Under the pieces are notes generated by a model that did no database searches, was not told the DNA's origin, and saw only the letters and a list, made by a program, of their open reading frames with translations. A stretch of DNA of 64,000 nt from Neisseria sp. DTU_2020_1000833_1_SI_GRL_NUU_006. Lineage in GTDB: Bacteria > Pseudomonadota > Gammaproteobacteria > Burkholderiales > Neisseriaceae. Position 1 is the first letter of the stretch, and each line of letters opens with the position of its first letter. The stretch is from positions 620,001 to 684,000 of the forward strand of contig CP135593.1 of NCBI GenBank assembly GCA_032388755.1, in the 5' to 3' direction. The position numbers were made by a program, and so were the translations under genes. This document shows, piece by piece, positions 56,590 through 64,000 of this stretch.

Positions 56590-57156
56590 TTAATGGGTAA
56601 CGGATATACGTTCGATAATAATGGGTTTGATTGGGACGTTTTGATGGAAGCCGCGTGTTTCAGTCGGCGTTTTGCTGATTTGGCGTACGACATCCATGCC
56701 CGAGGTTACTTTGCCGAAGACGGCATAGCCGTAGCCTTGCGGGGTTTTGTTTTTGAAGTTGAGAAATGTATTGTCGGCAGTGTTGATGAAGAACTGGCTG
56801 GTGGCGGAATTAGGATCGCCGGTACGCGCCATGGCGATGGTGCCGACAGTGTTTTTTAAGCCGTTGTCCGCTTCGTTGATGACGGCTTTATCTGTGGCTT
56901 TTTGGGCAAGGTCCGGGGTAAAGCCGCCTCCTTGAATCATAAAGCCGTCGATAATGCGGTGGAAAACGGTGTTGTCGTAAAAGCCTTTGCGGGCGTAGCT
57001 GACGAAGTTGGCGACGGTTTTGGGTGCTTTGGTTTCGTCGAGCGACAGGCTGATGTTGCCCATATTGGTTTCGATGACGGCGCGTGTCTCGGCTTGGGCA
57101 TTGAAGGCTGCGGCAAGGGCAAGGGCGGCGAAAGTGAGTTTGAGGGTTTTGTTCAT
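56590..57156 (-). CDS. ppiA: Periplasmic peptidyl-prolyl cis-trans isomerase, cyclophilin type
   Basis: 188 residues with a signal peptide ending 'FNAQA'. Cyclophilin core: 'VFHRIIDGFMIQGGGF' with the catalytic Arg near 70, 'IAMARTGDPNSATSQFFIN' near 120 and 'GYAVFGKVTSGMDVV'. Acts on proline bonds of periplasmic proteins. The stop lies immediately next to the IS30 remnant. Confidence 0.92.
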   Translation of the reverse strand: MNKTLKLTFAALALAAAFNAQAETRAVIETNMGNISLSLDETKAPKTVANFVSYARKGFYDNTVFHRIIDGFMIQGGGFTPDLAQKATDKAVINEADNGLKNTVGTIAMARTGDPNSATSQFFINTADNTFLNFKNKTPQGYGYAVFGKVTSGMDVVRQISKTPTETRGFHQNVPIKPIIIERISVTH

Positions 57157-57240
57157 TTGAGTGTTTCTCGTAGTGTGAAAATCAAACGTTATTATCGCGG
57201 ATTTTATGTGAAATCTCTAAAAGGCGTTGTGAAATATTTT

Positions 57241-57288
57241 AAGGTCGTCTGAAAACGGATACAGCAAACTTCGTTTTCAGACGACCTT
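57241..57288. terminator. Inverted uptake-sequence pair
   Basis: AAGGTCGTCTGAAAACG and its exact complement, 14-base loop, 18 bases past the yceI stop (minus strand). Confidence 0.85.
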
Positions 57289-57305
57289 ATGTGTTGCGCA
57301 GCGGC

Positions 57306-57869
57306 TTATTGTTTGGCTGCTTCGATTTGAATGTCGATGCGGACGTTTTTGGTCATGCCTGCATCAACCAGATAGTCCACGCCCCATTTGGTGCGGTCGA
57401 TGGTGGTGCTGAAGTCGCCGCCGCAGACTTCGGTTTTCGCCATCGGGCTTTGGTAGCAGTTGAATTTTTCGGCTTTGAGTTTGACGGGGGCGGTTTTGCC
57501 GTGCATGGTCAGATTGCCGTCAACGGAGAGCAGTTTTTTGCCGTTGAAGTTGAATTTGGTGGAAACGAAGCGGATGTTCGGGTATTTGGCGGCGTCAAAG
57601 ATGTCGGCGGATTTTAAGTGGTCGGTAAAGTGTTGCGAACCGCTTTGCAGGTTGGCAACGGGGATGGTGATGTCGATTTTGCCGGTGCGTTTTGCTTGAT
57701 CGAAATCGACAGAGCCGGTCAGACCGTAGAAACCGCCGACGTTGGTGCTGGTGTTGAAGTGGTCGATGGCGAAACGGGCGTTGGCGTGGTGTTCGTCCAC
57801 TTTGTAGGTGGCGGCGGAGACAGTACCGATGGCGGCGGCTGCGAGTGCGGCGAAGATGATTTTTTTCAT
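57306..57869 (-). CDS. YceI-family periplasmic protein
   Basis: 187 residues with a signal peptide ending 'TVSA'. Typical YceI lipocalin-like barrel: 'KVDEHHANARFAIDHF' at the mature start, 'GSVDFDQAKRTGKIDITIPVA', 'LTMHGKTAPVKLKAEKF' and 'WGVDYLVDAGMTKNVRIDIQIEA'. The family binds isoprenoid lipids in the periplasm; physiological role unclear. Stands in tandem with the cyclophilin gene but is separated from it by promoter-sized space. Confidence 0.88.
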   Translation of the reverse strand: MKKIIFAALAAAAIGTVSAATYKVDEHHANARFAIDHFNTSTNVGGFYGLTGSVDFDQAKRTGKIDITIPVANLQSGSQHFTDHLKSADIFDAAKYPNIRFVSTKFNFNGKKLLSVDGNLTMHGKTAPVKLKAEKFNCYQSPMAKTEVCGGDFSTTIDRTKWGVDYLVDAGMTKNVRIDIQIEAAKQ

Positions 57870-57975
57870 GATTCTTGTCCTTTGTGTGAGGTTGTAAAGG
57901 GATTTATCTTAACATAGGAAAGGGTAAGAATCATTTCTTACGGGTGAACGGTGAGTTTACTAATATTTGATAAAA

Positions 57976-58014
57976 AGGTCGTCTGAAACCGATATTTCGG
58001 TTTTCAGACGACCT
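57976..58014. terminator. Inverted uptake-sequence pair after ftsK
   Basis: AGGTCGTCTGAAACCGA, four-base loop, complement; 16 bases beyond the ftsK stop on the minus strand. Confidence 0.82.
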
Positions 58015-58030
58015 GTGACTTTTATCGGGA

Positions 58031-60478
58031 TCACAACTGGTCTTTTTGTGCCAGAATCCTGCGGCTGCCGTTGATGTCGGCGGAGGAAACGACGCCGGCG
58101 TTTTCGAGCGCTTCCATCAGGTTGGCGGCGCGGTTGTAGCCGATGCGCAACTGGCGTTGCAGGGAGGAGATGGAGGTTTTTTTGCTTTCCAAAATGTAGG
58201 CGACGGCTTGGTCGAACAATTCGTCGCTGCCTGCATTCGGATTGACGATGTTGGTGGTTTCCAGCGCGGCTTCACCGCTGAGCAAACCTTCGACATAGTC
58301 AGCGGGGGCTTGCGATTTGACGTAGTTGACGACTTGATGCACTTCGTCGTCTGAAACGAACGCGCCTTGCAGGCGGGTCGGTTCGGCGCTGCCCGGTTGC
58401 AGGAACAGGGAGTCGCCGTATTTCAGCAGTTCGTCCGCGCCCATTTGGTCGAGGATGGTACGGCTGTCGATTTTACTTTGTACGGTAAACGCCATACGCG
58501 TCGGGATATTCGCTTTAATCAAGCCGGTGACGACATCGACGCTCGGTCGTTGGGTCGCGACAATCATATGGATACCGGCAGCACGCGCTTTTTGGGCGAG
58601 GCGGGCAATTTGTTGCTCGACGGCTTTGCGTTCGGTCATCATCAGGTCTGCCAACTCATCGATAACGACCACAATCATCGGCAGTTTTTCCAGCGGCTCG
58701 GGGTCGTCCGGATTCAGACTGAACGGGTTGGGCATGGGTTTGCCCGATGCTTTGGCGGCTTCGACTTTTTGGTTGAAGCCTTCCAGATTACGCACGCCGG
58801 CGTGGGAAAGCAGGCGGTAGCGTTTTTCCATTTCGGCAACACACCAATTCAACGCCTGCCCCGCTTCGCGCATATCGGTAACGACCGGGCAGAGTAAATG
58901 CGGAATACCGTCGTAAATGCTCAATTCGAGCATTTTCGGGTCAATCATGATGAAGCGGACTTCGTCGGGCGTGGCTTTGAAAAGCATGGACATAATCATG
59001 CCGTTCACACCGACGGATTTGCCCGAACCGGTCATACCGGCGACCAAAAGGTGCGGCATTTTTGCCAAATCGCCGACGACGGGCGTACCGGAGATGTCTT
59101 TACCCAGTGCGACGGTCAGCTTGGATTTGGCTTCGGTAAACACGGGCGAAGACAAGATTTCGCTCAACATCACATCTTGGCGTTTTTCGTTGGGCAACTC
59201 AATGCCCATAGTGTTTTTGCCCGCAATGGTTTCCACGATGCGCACGGATTGCAGCGACATGGAACGCGCCAAATCTTTAGACAGGGCAACGATTTGGCTG
59301 CCTTTTATGCCTTGCGCGGGTTCGATTTCATAACGCGTAATCACAGGGCCGGAAGTGGCGGACACGACTTGCACGCCGATGCCAAATTCTGCCAGCTTGG
59401 ATTCAATCAGTTCGGCAGTGCGCTCCAATTCGGCAGGATTGATGCTGACGGGTTCGCCGTTGGGCAGGCGCAGCAGGTTCATGCTGGGTTTGTGGTATTC
59501 GCCTGTCTGTTGCGGCTCGTTGTCTTCAAACAAAGAAGCCTGAATTTTGGGTGGTGGCGCGACGGAGACCGCAACGGATTTGCGGTTGCTGGTGCTGCCT
59601 GCAAGCGGAGTAACGGGCGTGGCGGTGATGTTTTTGGCTTCTTTCACCATGCGGCGGGTGTTTTCCGTTTCCAAGGCTTCGGCGGTCGAGCCGTCGTCCT
59701 TGCGTCTGCCCAATGCCTTTTTCAGACGACCCCAAATGCCTGAAAACAGGCTTTCGGTATTGCGTCCAGTTTTTGCCATGACTTCCAGCCAAGACACTTG
59801 CGCCAGCAAGGAAACGGAAAGCAGCAGCATGACGCACATAATCAGCAGGCTGCCGGATTTGCCCAGCAGCCAAGCCAAGCCCGAACCTGCCAAAGCGCCG
59901 ACCAAACCGCCCGCACCGACAGGCAGGGTTTCGTCCAAAGTATTTTGAAGGGTGAAATATTCGAGAATCGGGCTGCACACCAAAAGCAGGAACAAAGCCA
60001 GCGCGGCAACGCCATGGTTGTACGATTTGTAGTTTTCGCGCTTTTGCAGCGGGCGGAAATTTTTATAGAGGAAAACGCACGAAGCGGCGATCCACCACCA
60101 AAACGACAGACCAAAAAGATAATAGCCGACATCAGAAACATACGCGCCAAACAGCCCGCCGAAATTGGCGATGTCGTCCGATTTCGGCACGCTGCGCGAC
60201 CATGCGGGGTCGGTCATTTTGAAGCTGGCGAGGGAAATGGCGATGAAGACCGTCACCATCAGCCCGAAGAGCCACAGCGCGTCGTTAATCAGATTGACGA
60301 CATGCTCGGGGCGCGCTTTTTTTTCTTCATTTTTTTGCAGCGCTTTGGCAGCCTTCAAACGCTCGGAAACCTTGTTCGGCTCTGTCTGCGCCTTCGTTTG
60401 GCTTTGACGGAGCGTGCTCGGTTTGGCGTTTGTTTTGGCTTTAGTTTTTGATGCGGTTTTAGAGGGTTTTGCGGTCAT
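58031..60478 (-). CDS. ftsK: DNA translocase FtsK
   Basis: Septal DNA pump that aligns the chromosome terminus and activates XerCD. 815 residues from ATG 60478; the upstream in-frame ATG (60538) would read through an uptake sequence. Basic start, four N-terminal membrane helices (about 75-240), a short linker, then the motor: Walker A 'GMTGSGKSVGVNGM' near 475, Walker B 'MIVVVIDELADLMM' near 595, and the DNA-reading gamma winged helix at the end ('SSLQRQLRIGYNRAANLMEAL'). Confidence 0.95.
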   Translation of the reverse strand: MTAKPSKTASKTKAKTNAKPSTLRQSQTKAQTEPNKVSERLKAAKALQKNEEKKARPEHVVNLINDALWLFGLMVTVFIAISLASFKMTDPAWSRSVPKSDDIANFGGLFGAYVSDVGYYLFGLSFWWWIAASCVFLYKNFRPLQKRENYKSYNHGVAALALFLLLVCSPILEYFTLQNTLDETLPVGAGGLVGALAGSGLAWLLGKSGSLLIMCVMLLLSVSLLAQVSWLEVMAKTGRNTESLFSGIWGRLKKALGRRKDDGSTAEALETENTRRMVKEAKNITATPVTPLAGSTSNRKSVAVSVAPPPKIQASLFEDNEPQQTGEYHKPSMNLLRLPNGEPVSINPAELERTAELIESKLAEFGIGVQVVSATSGPVITRYEIEPAQGIKGSQIVALSKDLARSMSLQSVRIVETIAGKNTMGIELPNEKRQDVMLSEILSSPVFTEAKSKLTVALGKDISGTPVVGDLAKMPHLLVAGMTGSGKSVGVNGMIMSMLFKATPDEVRFIMIDPKMLELSIYDGIPHLLCPVVTDMREAGQALNWCVAEMEKRYRLLSHAGVRNLEGFNQKVEAAKASGKPMPNPFSLNPDDPEPLEKLPMIVVVIDELADLMMTERKAVEQQIARLAQKARAAGIHMIVATQRPSVDVVTGLIKANIPTRMAFTVQSKIDSRTILDQMGADELLKYGDSLFLQPGSAEPTRLQGAFVSDDEVHQVVNYVKSQAPADYVEGLLSGEAALETTNIVNPNAGSDELFDQAVAYILESKKTSISSLQRQLRIGYNRAANLMEALENAGVVSSADINGSRRILAQKDQL

Positions 60479-60596
60479 GGATGGATTTTTGGTATTCGGT
60501 ATAGGTCGTCTGAAAAGGGAAAACCGACGGGGAATCAATCCGTCGGGTGTAATGTGTGTAAGGTTTAAATTATACCGTATTTACCGTTTCTTATAA

Positions 60597-60634
60597 AACA
60601 AGGTCGTCTGAAAAGGTTTTCAGACGACCTTGTT
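60597..60634. terminator. Inverted uptake-sequence pair
   Basis: AACAAGGTCGTCTGAAAA, two-base loop, complement; between the transporter 3' end and ftsK. Confidence 0.85.
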
Positions 60635-60648
60635 GTCCTAATTAGACT

Positions 60649-62013
60649 TTAGAACAGGTTGCTGACAAAAATCAGCAAAATCACCAACGGCACAAGGTAT
60701 TTCACATAAGCAAACCAAATATTGACCGTCGTATGGTTGCCTTTATAAAGCAATTCGTCCTTCGCTTCGTCCTTCATCACGAAACCGACAAACAGCGCGG
60801 AGCCGAGCGCGGTCAGCATAAACAAGATATTGCCACTGATGTAGTCAAAGGCATCGAAAATATTTTTGCCGAACACGGAAACATCTTTCCACGGACCATA
60901 GCTTAAAATGGACGGAATATTGCCGAAGATAAAGATGGCAGCCAATACAATCGTAATCGCGGCGGTACGGCGGATTTTGGTTTTTTCCTGAATGGTCGTA
61001 ATCAACACTTCATAAATGGTCAGCGAAGTCGTCAGCGCGGCAATCAGAAGCAGCGAGAAGAAAATCACGGCGAACACAGGTCCCGCCCACATATTTGAGA
61101 ACACAATCGGCAGGCTTTGGAACACCAAAGTCGGGCCGGAATTGGGCGCGACGCCGAAGCTGAAGAGCGACGGGAAAATCATAAAGCCCGCAAGTACGGC
61201 GATGATGGTATTGGTAATTGCCGTAATGACTGCGGTTTGCACCAGATTTTCGTTTTTATCCAAATAGCTGGACAAAGTAATCATCACGCCGAAACCCAAG
61301 CTCAAGGCAAAGAATACCTGCCCCAAAACGAAGACGAAAAGTTCGGCGGTAATCTTGCTGAAATCAGGCTTCAGATAGAAAGTAATCCCTTCCATCGCGC
61401 CCGGCAGGGTAACGTTGCGCACGACCATGGCAATCAGGAATAAAAACAGCAGCGGCATCAGGTATTTCGCCGCTTTTTCAATACCGCCGATAACACCTTT
61501 GACCAAAATCCATTGGTTCACCGCCACAAACAGCAGCGTATAAAAGGCAATTTCCCAAGGGCTGTTTTCGATGTGTTCGGTAAAGAAGCTTTTCGTTATT
61601 TCGCCGCTGACAGGGCTGGAAATATTCAGATTTCCGCTAATAATATTAACGATATAGCTGATCACCCAACCGCCGAGCACCATGTAATAAGCCATAATGC
61701 CGAACGCGCCGAGTAAGCCCATCCAGCCGATCAGTTTCCAAATTTTGGCGACAGGTTTGCCGTTCAACGAGCCGCCGAACGCGTCCAGCGCGTTCACACC
61801 TTTGCGCCGTCCGATGACGTTTTCCACCAAAATCATCGGAATACCGATAACAAACATGGCGATACAGAATAAAAACACATACGCGCCGCCGCCGTTTTCA
61901 CCGACCAAATACGGGAAACGCCACGTCGCGCCGAAGCCGACAGTCGCGCCGGCAACGGTAAGGATATAAGTCAAACGGTTGGACCAAGTTTGACGGGGTT
62001 GGTTGGAAGACAT
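60649..62013 (-). CDS. Sodium-dependent transporter, NSS (neurotransmitter:sodium symporter) family
   Basis: 454 residues, about eleven to twelve membrane helices. Family signature at the start: 'AGATVGFGATWRFPYLVGEN' followed by 'GGGAYVFLF'. ATG at 62013 ('MSSNQPRQTWSNRL') is chosen because the upstream 59 codons are non-family A+T-rich sequence. Bacterial NSS transporters take up amino acids with sodium; the substrate cannot be read from the sequence. Confidence 0.9.
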   Translation of the reverse strand: MSSNQPRQTWSNRLTYILTVAGATVGFGATWRFPYLVGENGGGAYVFLFCIAMFVIGIPMILVENVIGRRKGVNALDAFGGSLNGKPVAKIWKLIGWMGLLGAFGIMAYYMVLGGWVISYIVNIISGNLNISSPVSGEITKSFFTEHIENSPWEIAFYTLLFVAVNQWILVKGVIGGIEKAAKYLMPLLFLFLIAMVVRNVTLPGAMEGITFYLKPDFSKITAELFVFVLGQVFFALSLGFGVMITLSSYLDKNENLVQTAVITAITNTIIAVLAGFMIFPSLFSFGVAPNSGPTLVFQSLPIVFSNMWAGPVFAVIFFSLLLIAALTTSLTIYEVLITTIQEKTKIRRTAAITIVLAAIFIFGNIPSILSYGPWKDVSVFGKNIFDAFDYISGNILFMLTALGSALFVGFVMKDEAKDELLYKGNHTTVNIWFAYVKYLVPLVILLIFVSNLF

Positions 62014-62257
62014 AAAACACCATCTGCCTTGTTGGGAAAACTTGAAATTATACGCGAACGGATTAACGGTTCTTAACTGAATATCAAAAAGCTTTATAGT
62101 GGATATATCTAGTAAATTTGTATTTTTCAGAGGATAACCATAAATATGAAGGTTATCTGAAAATAAAACAGGGGATATAGCTGGATACATCGGTAAATCA
62201 ATGTCATTTTCTACCCCATTAAAATGGCAGTGTTCGTACTCGAAACCACGATATGAA

Positions 62258-62293
62258 AAAACCTGCTTTGATCATGAAATCAAAGCAGGTTTT
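62258..62293 (-). terminator. Terminator of the tRNA-Pro gene
   Basis: AAAACCTGCTTTGAT, six-base loop, ATCAAAGCAGGTTTT, directly downstream of the tRNA on the minus strand. Confidence 0.85.
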
Positions 62294-62299
62294 GATATT

Positions 62300-62376
<77 letters not shown>

Positions 62377-62387
62377 AATGAGCAGGC

Positions 62388-62393
62388 ATTATA
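62388..62393 (-). promoter_or_regulatory. Likely -10 box of the tRNA-Pro promoter
   Basis: TATAAT on the minus strand, 12 bases before the tRNA 5' end. The -35 region is weak. Confidence 0.45.
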
Positions 62394-62645
62394 GAGGAAT
62401 TTTCGGCAGGATGCACGGATTTTGTCGGAGAAACTGTCGGGATTCGGATAAATATTTGGATAATAAACATCTTATCGATATATCTATCGGCTTGGGTTTG
62501 AAAAGGTGGGAAATACTTACCGTTTTTCACATTTTCCTTGCTTGAAAGCAGGGATTTTATCTTTATGTTAGTATCCGCTATGGCTTCGAATATAAATACG
62601 GATTGGTCAGAATCGCTTCGGCTTAGAGATTAAGGAACAGTAATT

Positions 62646-63119
62646 ATGCAATTTTTCGGTATCGGTTTTTTGGTTTTGATTTTTTTGGAAATCATGTCGA
62701 TTGTCTGGGTTGCCGACTGGCTTGGCGGCAGCGTGGCGTTGCTGCTGATGGTCGTCAGTTTCGTATCCGGCGTATTTATGTTGCGCAATACGGGTCTGTC
62801 CGGCATTTTACTGGCAGGAGCGACGATACGGAGCGGAGGAAAGGTTTCGCTTTATCAGATGCTATGGCCGATACGCTATGCTGTGGCAGCGGTGTGCCTG
62901 ATGAGTCCGGGCTTTATTTCGACGGGATTGGCATTATTGCTGTTGTTGCCGTTTAAAGGTCGCCCGGTTGTGCAAGCGGAGACGGATGGGAATATATTTG
63001 GGCAGCGGCCGTTTTCAACTAAAGCACAAGATGATGATGTGATTGAGGGCGAATATACGGTAACGGGTGAAGATTCGGATACGAAGCATCAGGCTTACAT
63101 CGAACATAAAAAAGATTGA
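62646..63119 (+). CDS. fxsA: FxsA-family membrane protein
   Basis: 157 residues: three to four hydrophobic segments in the first 105 residues with 'LRNTGLSGILLAG' and 'LMSPGFISTGLALLLLLP', then a polar, acidic cytoplasmic tail. FxsA in E. coli affects exclusion of phage T7 by plasmid F; its normal role is unknown. Confidence 0.88.
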   Translation: MQFFGIGFLVLIFLEIMSIVWVADWLGGSVALLLMVVSFVSGVFMLRNTGLSGILLAGATIRSGGKVSLYQMLWPIRYAVAAVCLMSPGFISTGLALLLLLPFKGRPVVQAETDGNIFGQRPFSTKAQDDDVIEGEYTVTGEDSDTKHQAYIEHKKD

Positions 63120-63158
63120 GATACGGAATCTGTCAGCCGGAATGGTTGGCTTGAAATA

Positions 63159-63194
63159 AAAAGGTCGTCTGAAAATATTTTCAGACGACCTTTT
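63159..63194. terminator. Inverted uptake-sequence pair
   Basis: AAAAGGTCGTCTGAAAAT and its complement with almost no loop, between convergent fxsA and the lipoprotein gene. Confidence 0.85.
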
Positions 63195-63209
63195 GTCATT
63201 GTTGCCGAA

Positions 63210-63770
63210 TTAACGGCGACGACCGAATCCGCGACCCATCGGGCGGCGGTAGTTGGAAGGTTGTTGGGTGGTTTGACGGTAGCGGGGTTGTTGTTGAGCC
63301 TGCTGCGCGGGGATGCTGCGGGTATTCAGTTGCTGGCTGGTACGGCCGTTTGGACGGGCAGTTTGGTAGTAATGGGTACGGGCGCGCTGTGCAATCGGGC
63401 TGTTTTGGTTGTTCGCACGGGTGAATTTGTTTGCCAATGCATTACCGATAAACGCGCCTGCGGCTGTACCGATCAGGCTTTGAAGCAGCCAGCTTCCTGT
63501 GGATTGGTCGTAAATATATTGTTGTCCGTCTTTGCCGGTAACGGGTTGACCGTTGTTGCCGTTAGCTTGCGCTTCGACAGGGATGGTGTCTTGTACGGCT
63601 TCGGGAGTGAGTTGGTAAACGGTATTGTCCTGCTGGCCGTTTTGCTGTGCCAATTGTTGTTGCAGGGCTTCGATTTGTTTTTGCTGCTGTTCAAGCTGTG
63701 CTTGCGTATTGTCTTTGCAGGCGGCAAGGGCGAAAGCGGAGAGCGCGGCTAAGGTGATAATTTTTTTCAT
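63210..63770 (-). CDS. Gln-rich lipoprotein with glycine-zipper-like segment
   Basis: 186 residues. Signal with lipobox 'LAAC' (Cys 18). Then a short Gln-rich coiled coil ('LEQQQKQIEALQQQLAQQ'), a central segment, a glycine-zipper-like helix near 95-110 ('LIGTAAGAFIGNALANKF') and an Arg/Gln-rich, low-complexity C-terminus ending in 'MGRGFGRRR'. No named family recognised; the layout recalls small envelope lipoproteins. Confidence 0.75.
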   Translation of the reverse strand: MKKIITLAALSAFALAACKDNTQAQLEQQQKQIEALQQQLAQQNGQQDNTVYQLTPEAVQDTIPVEAQANGNNGQPVTGKDGQQYIYDQSTGSWLLQSLIGTAAGAFIGNALANKFTRANNQNSPIAQRARTHYYQTARPNGRTSQQLNTRSIPAQQAQQQPRYRQTTQQPSNYRRPMGRGFGRRR

Positions 63771-63897
63771 TGTTGTGTGTTTCCTTGGTCGGTTGTCATT
63801 AATGCCGTCTTATGTAAGTCGGCGGCGTGGTTCTAAGCGCGTGGCCTGCCTGCCATATGGTGTGTTTTGGGGATTTATCAAGCAAGGTTTCTCTTTT

Positions 63898-64000
63898 TTA
63901 CAATGGGAGTTTCGGTAGTTTGGCTGCAAAAGCAAGACTGTCGGCAACAATATTTCCTTGAGGTTTCACTTCGTGTTCGGTTTCCATAATAAGCAGTTTG
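63898..64000 (-). CDS. C-terminal end of an unidentified gene (runs off the window)
   Basis: 34 codons are open from the window edge to a TAA at 63898-63900, reading 'KLLIMETEHEVKPQG' and ending 'FAAKLPKLPL'. The composition is like normal neisserial coding sequence. Too short to identify. An internal ATG means that a tiny separate ORF cannot be excluded. Confidence 0.45.
   Translation of the reverse strand, partial: KLLIMETEHEVKPQGNIVADSLAFAAKLPKLPL

Noticed and set aside
62095..62115. TATAGTGGATA resembling a Correia end
   Set aside because: Only about ten bases match and no opposite end is found within 200 bases.

Overview
The window is chromosomal DNA of a commensal Neisseria. The strongest evidence is the DNA uptake sequence AGGTCGTCTGAA. 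It occurs dozens of times, mostly as closely spaced inverted pairs between genes, and is the uptake-sequence dialect known for the N. mucosa / N. sicca / N. macacae group. Neisserial repeats agree: two Correia elements (CREE), one dRS3 repeat, and remnants of an IS1106-like (IS5 family) and an IS1655-like (IS30 family) element. I cannot fix the species from sequence alone.

Layout. 1-4.2 kb: an ABC transporter permease/ATPase pair, a 313-bp tandem repeat that re-copies the end of the ATPase gene, an A+T-rich cadD-type gene sitting inside the third repeat copy, and an NnrS-family gene. 4.2-13.4 kb: housekeeping genes (YciA thioesterase, pgeF, rluD/bamD with overlapping start codons, ilvA, a D-Ala-D-Ala carboxypeptidase, an UPF0149/SEC-C protein, a DUF456 protein, ttcA). 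13.4-17.0 kb: copper module copA-copZ with divergent cueR and a MerR-type promoter, closed by an IS remnant. 17.2-26.1 kb: extradiol dioxygenase, DsbA-like protein, class 1A pyrD, argD, a His/Cys-rich protein coupled to a lipoprotein, psd, uvrA. 26.1-28.4 kb: an accessory island with an A+T-rich two-TM/zinc-ribbon gene, REP-like palindromes, a RAYT transposase scrap, foreign-dialect uptake sequences and a broken lipoprotein gene. 28.5-40.4 kb: thioesterase, corA, cbpA-cbpM, hemD-hemX-hemY then hemE, cls, an RluA-type pseudouridine synthase. 40.4-41.6 kb: an A+T-rich stretch of gene fragments. 41.6-50.6 kb: hisS-yfgM, an inserted double-glycine bacteriocin-like cassette on the opposite strand, der, hfq, a small methyltransferase, sirB2-like, folK, a deoxynucleoside kinase, a peroxiredoxin, xerD. 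50.6-64 kb: bfd, a glutaredoxin-like gene, a 32-codon small ORF, rfbD, an unusual Cys/Pro-rich RTX protein, purC, an IS30 remnant, cyclophilin, YceI, ftsK, an NSS transporter, tRNA-Pro(CGG), fxsA, a Gln-rich lipoprotein, and the end of one unidentified gene.

The most interesting locus is 43605-44076 (minus). It encodes a 77-residue peptide with a textbook double-glycine leader and a Gly/Ala-rich mature part, followed by a two-helix membrane protein that could be its immunity protein, inserted between the housekeeping genes yfgM and der. Next in interest are the RTX protein with four Tyr-Cys-Pro-Pro motifs (53396-54802), cadD inserted in a tandem repeat, the A+T-rich zinc-ribbon membrane gene after uvrA, the RAYT/REP island, the Firmicutes-type class 1A pyrD, and traces of at least three other uptake-sequence dialects.
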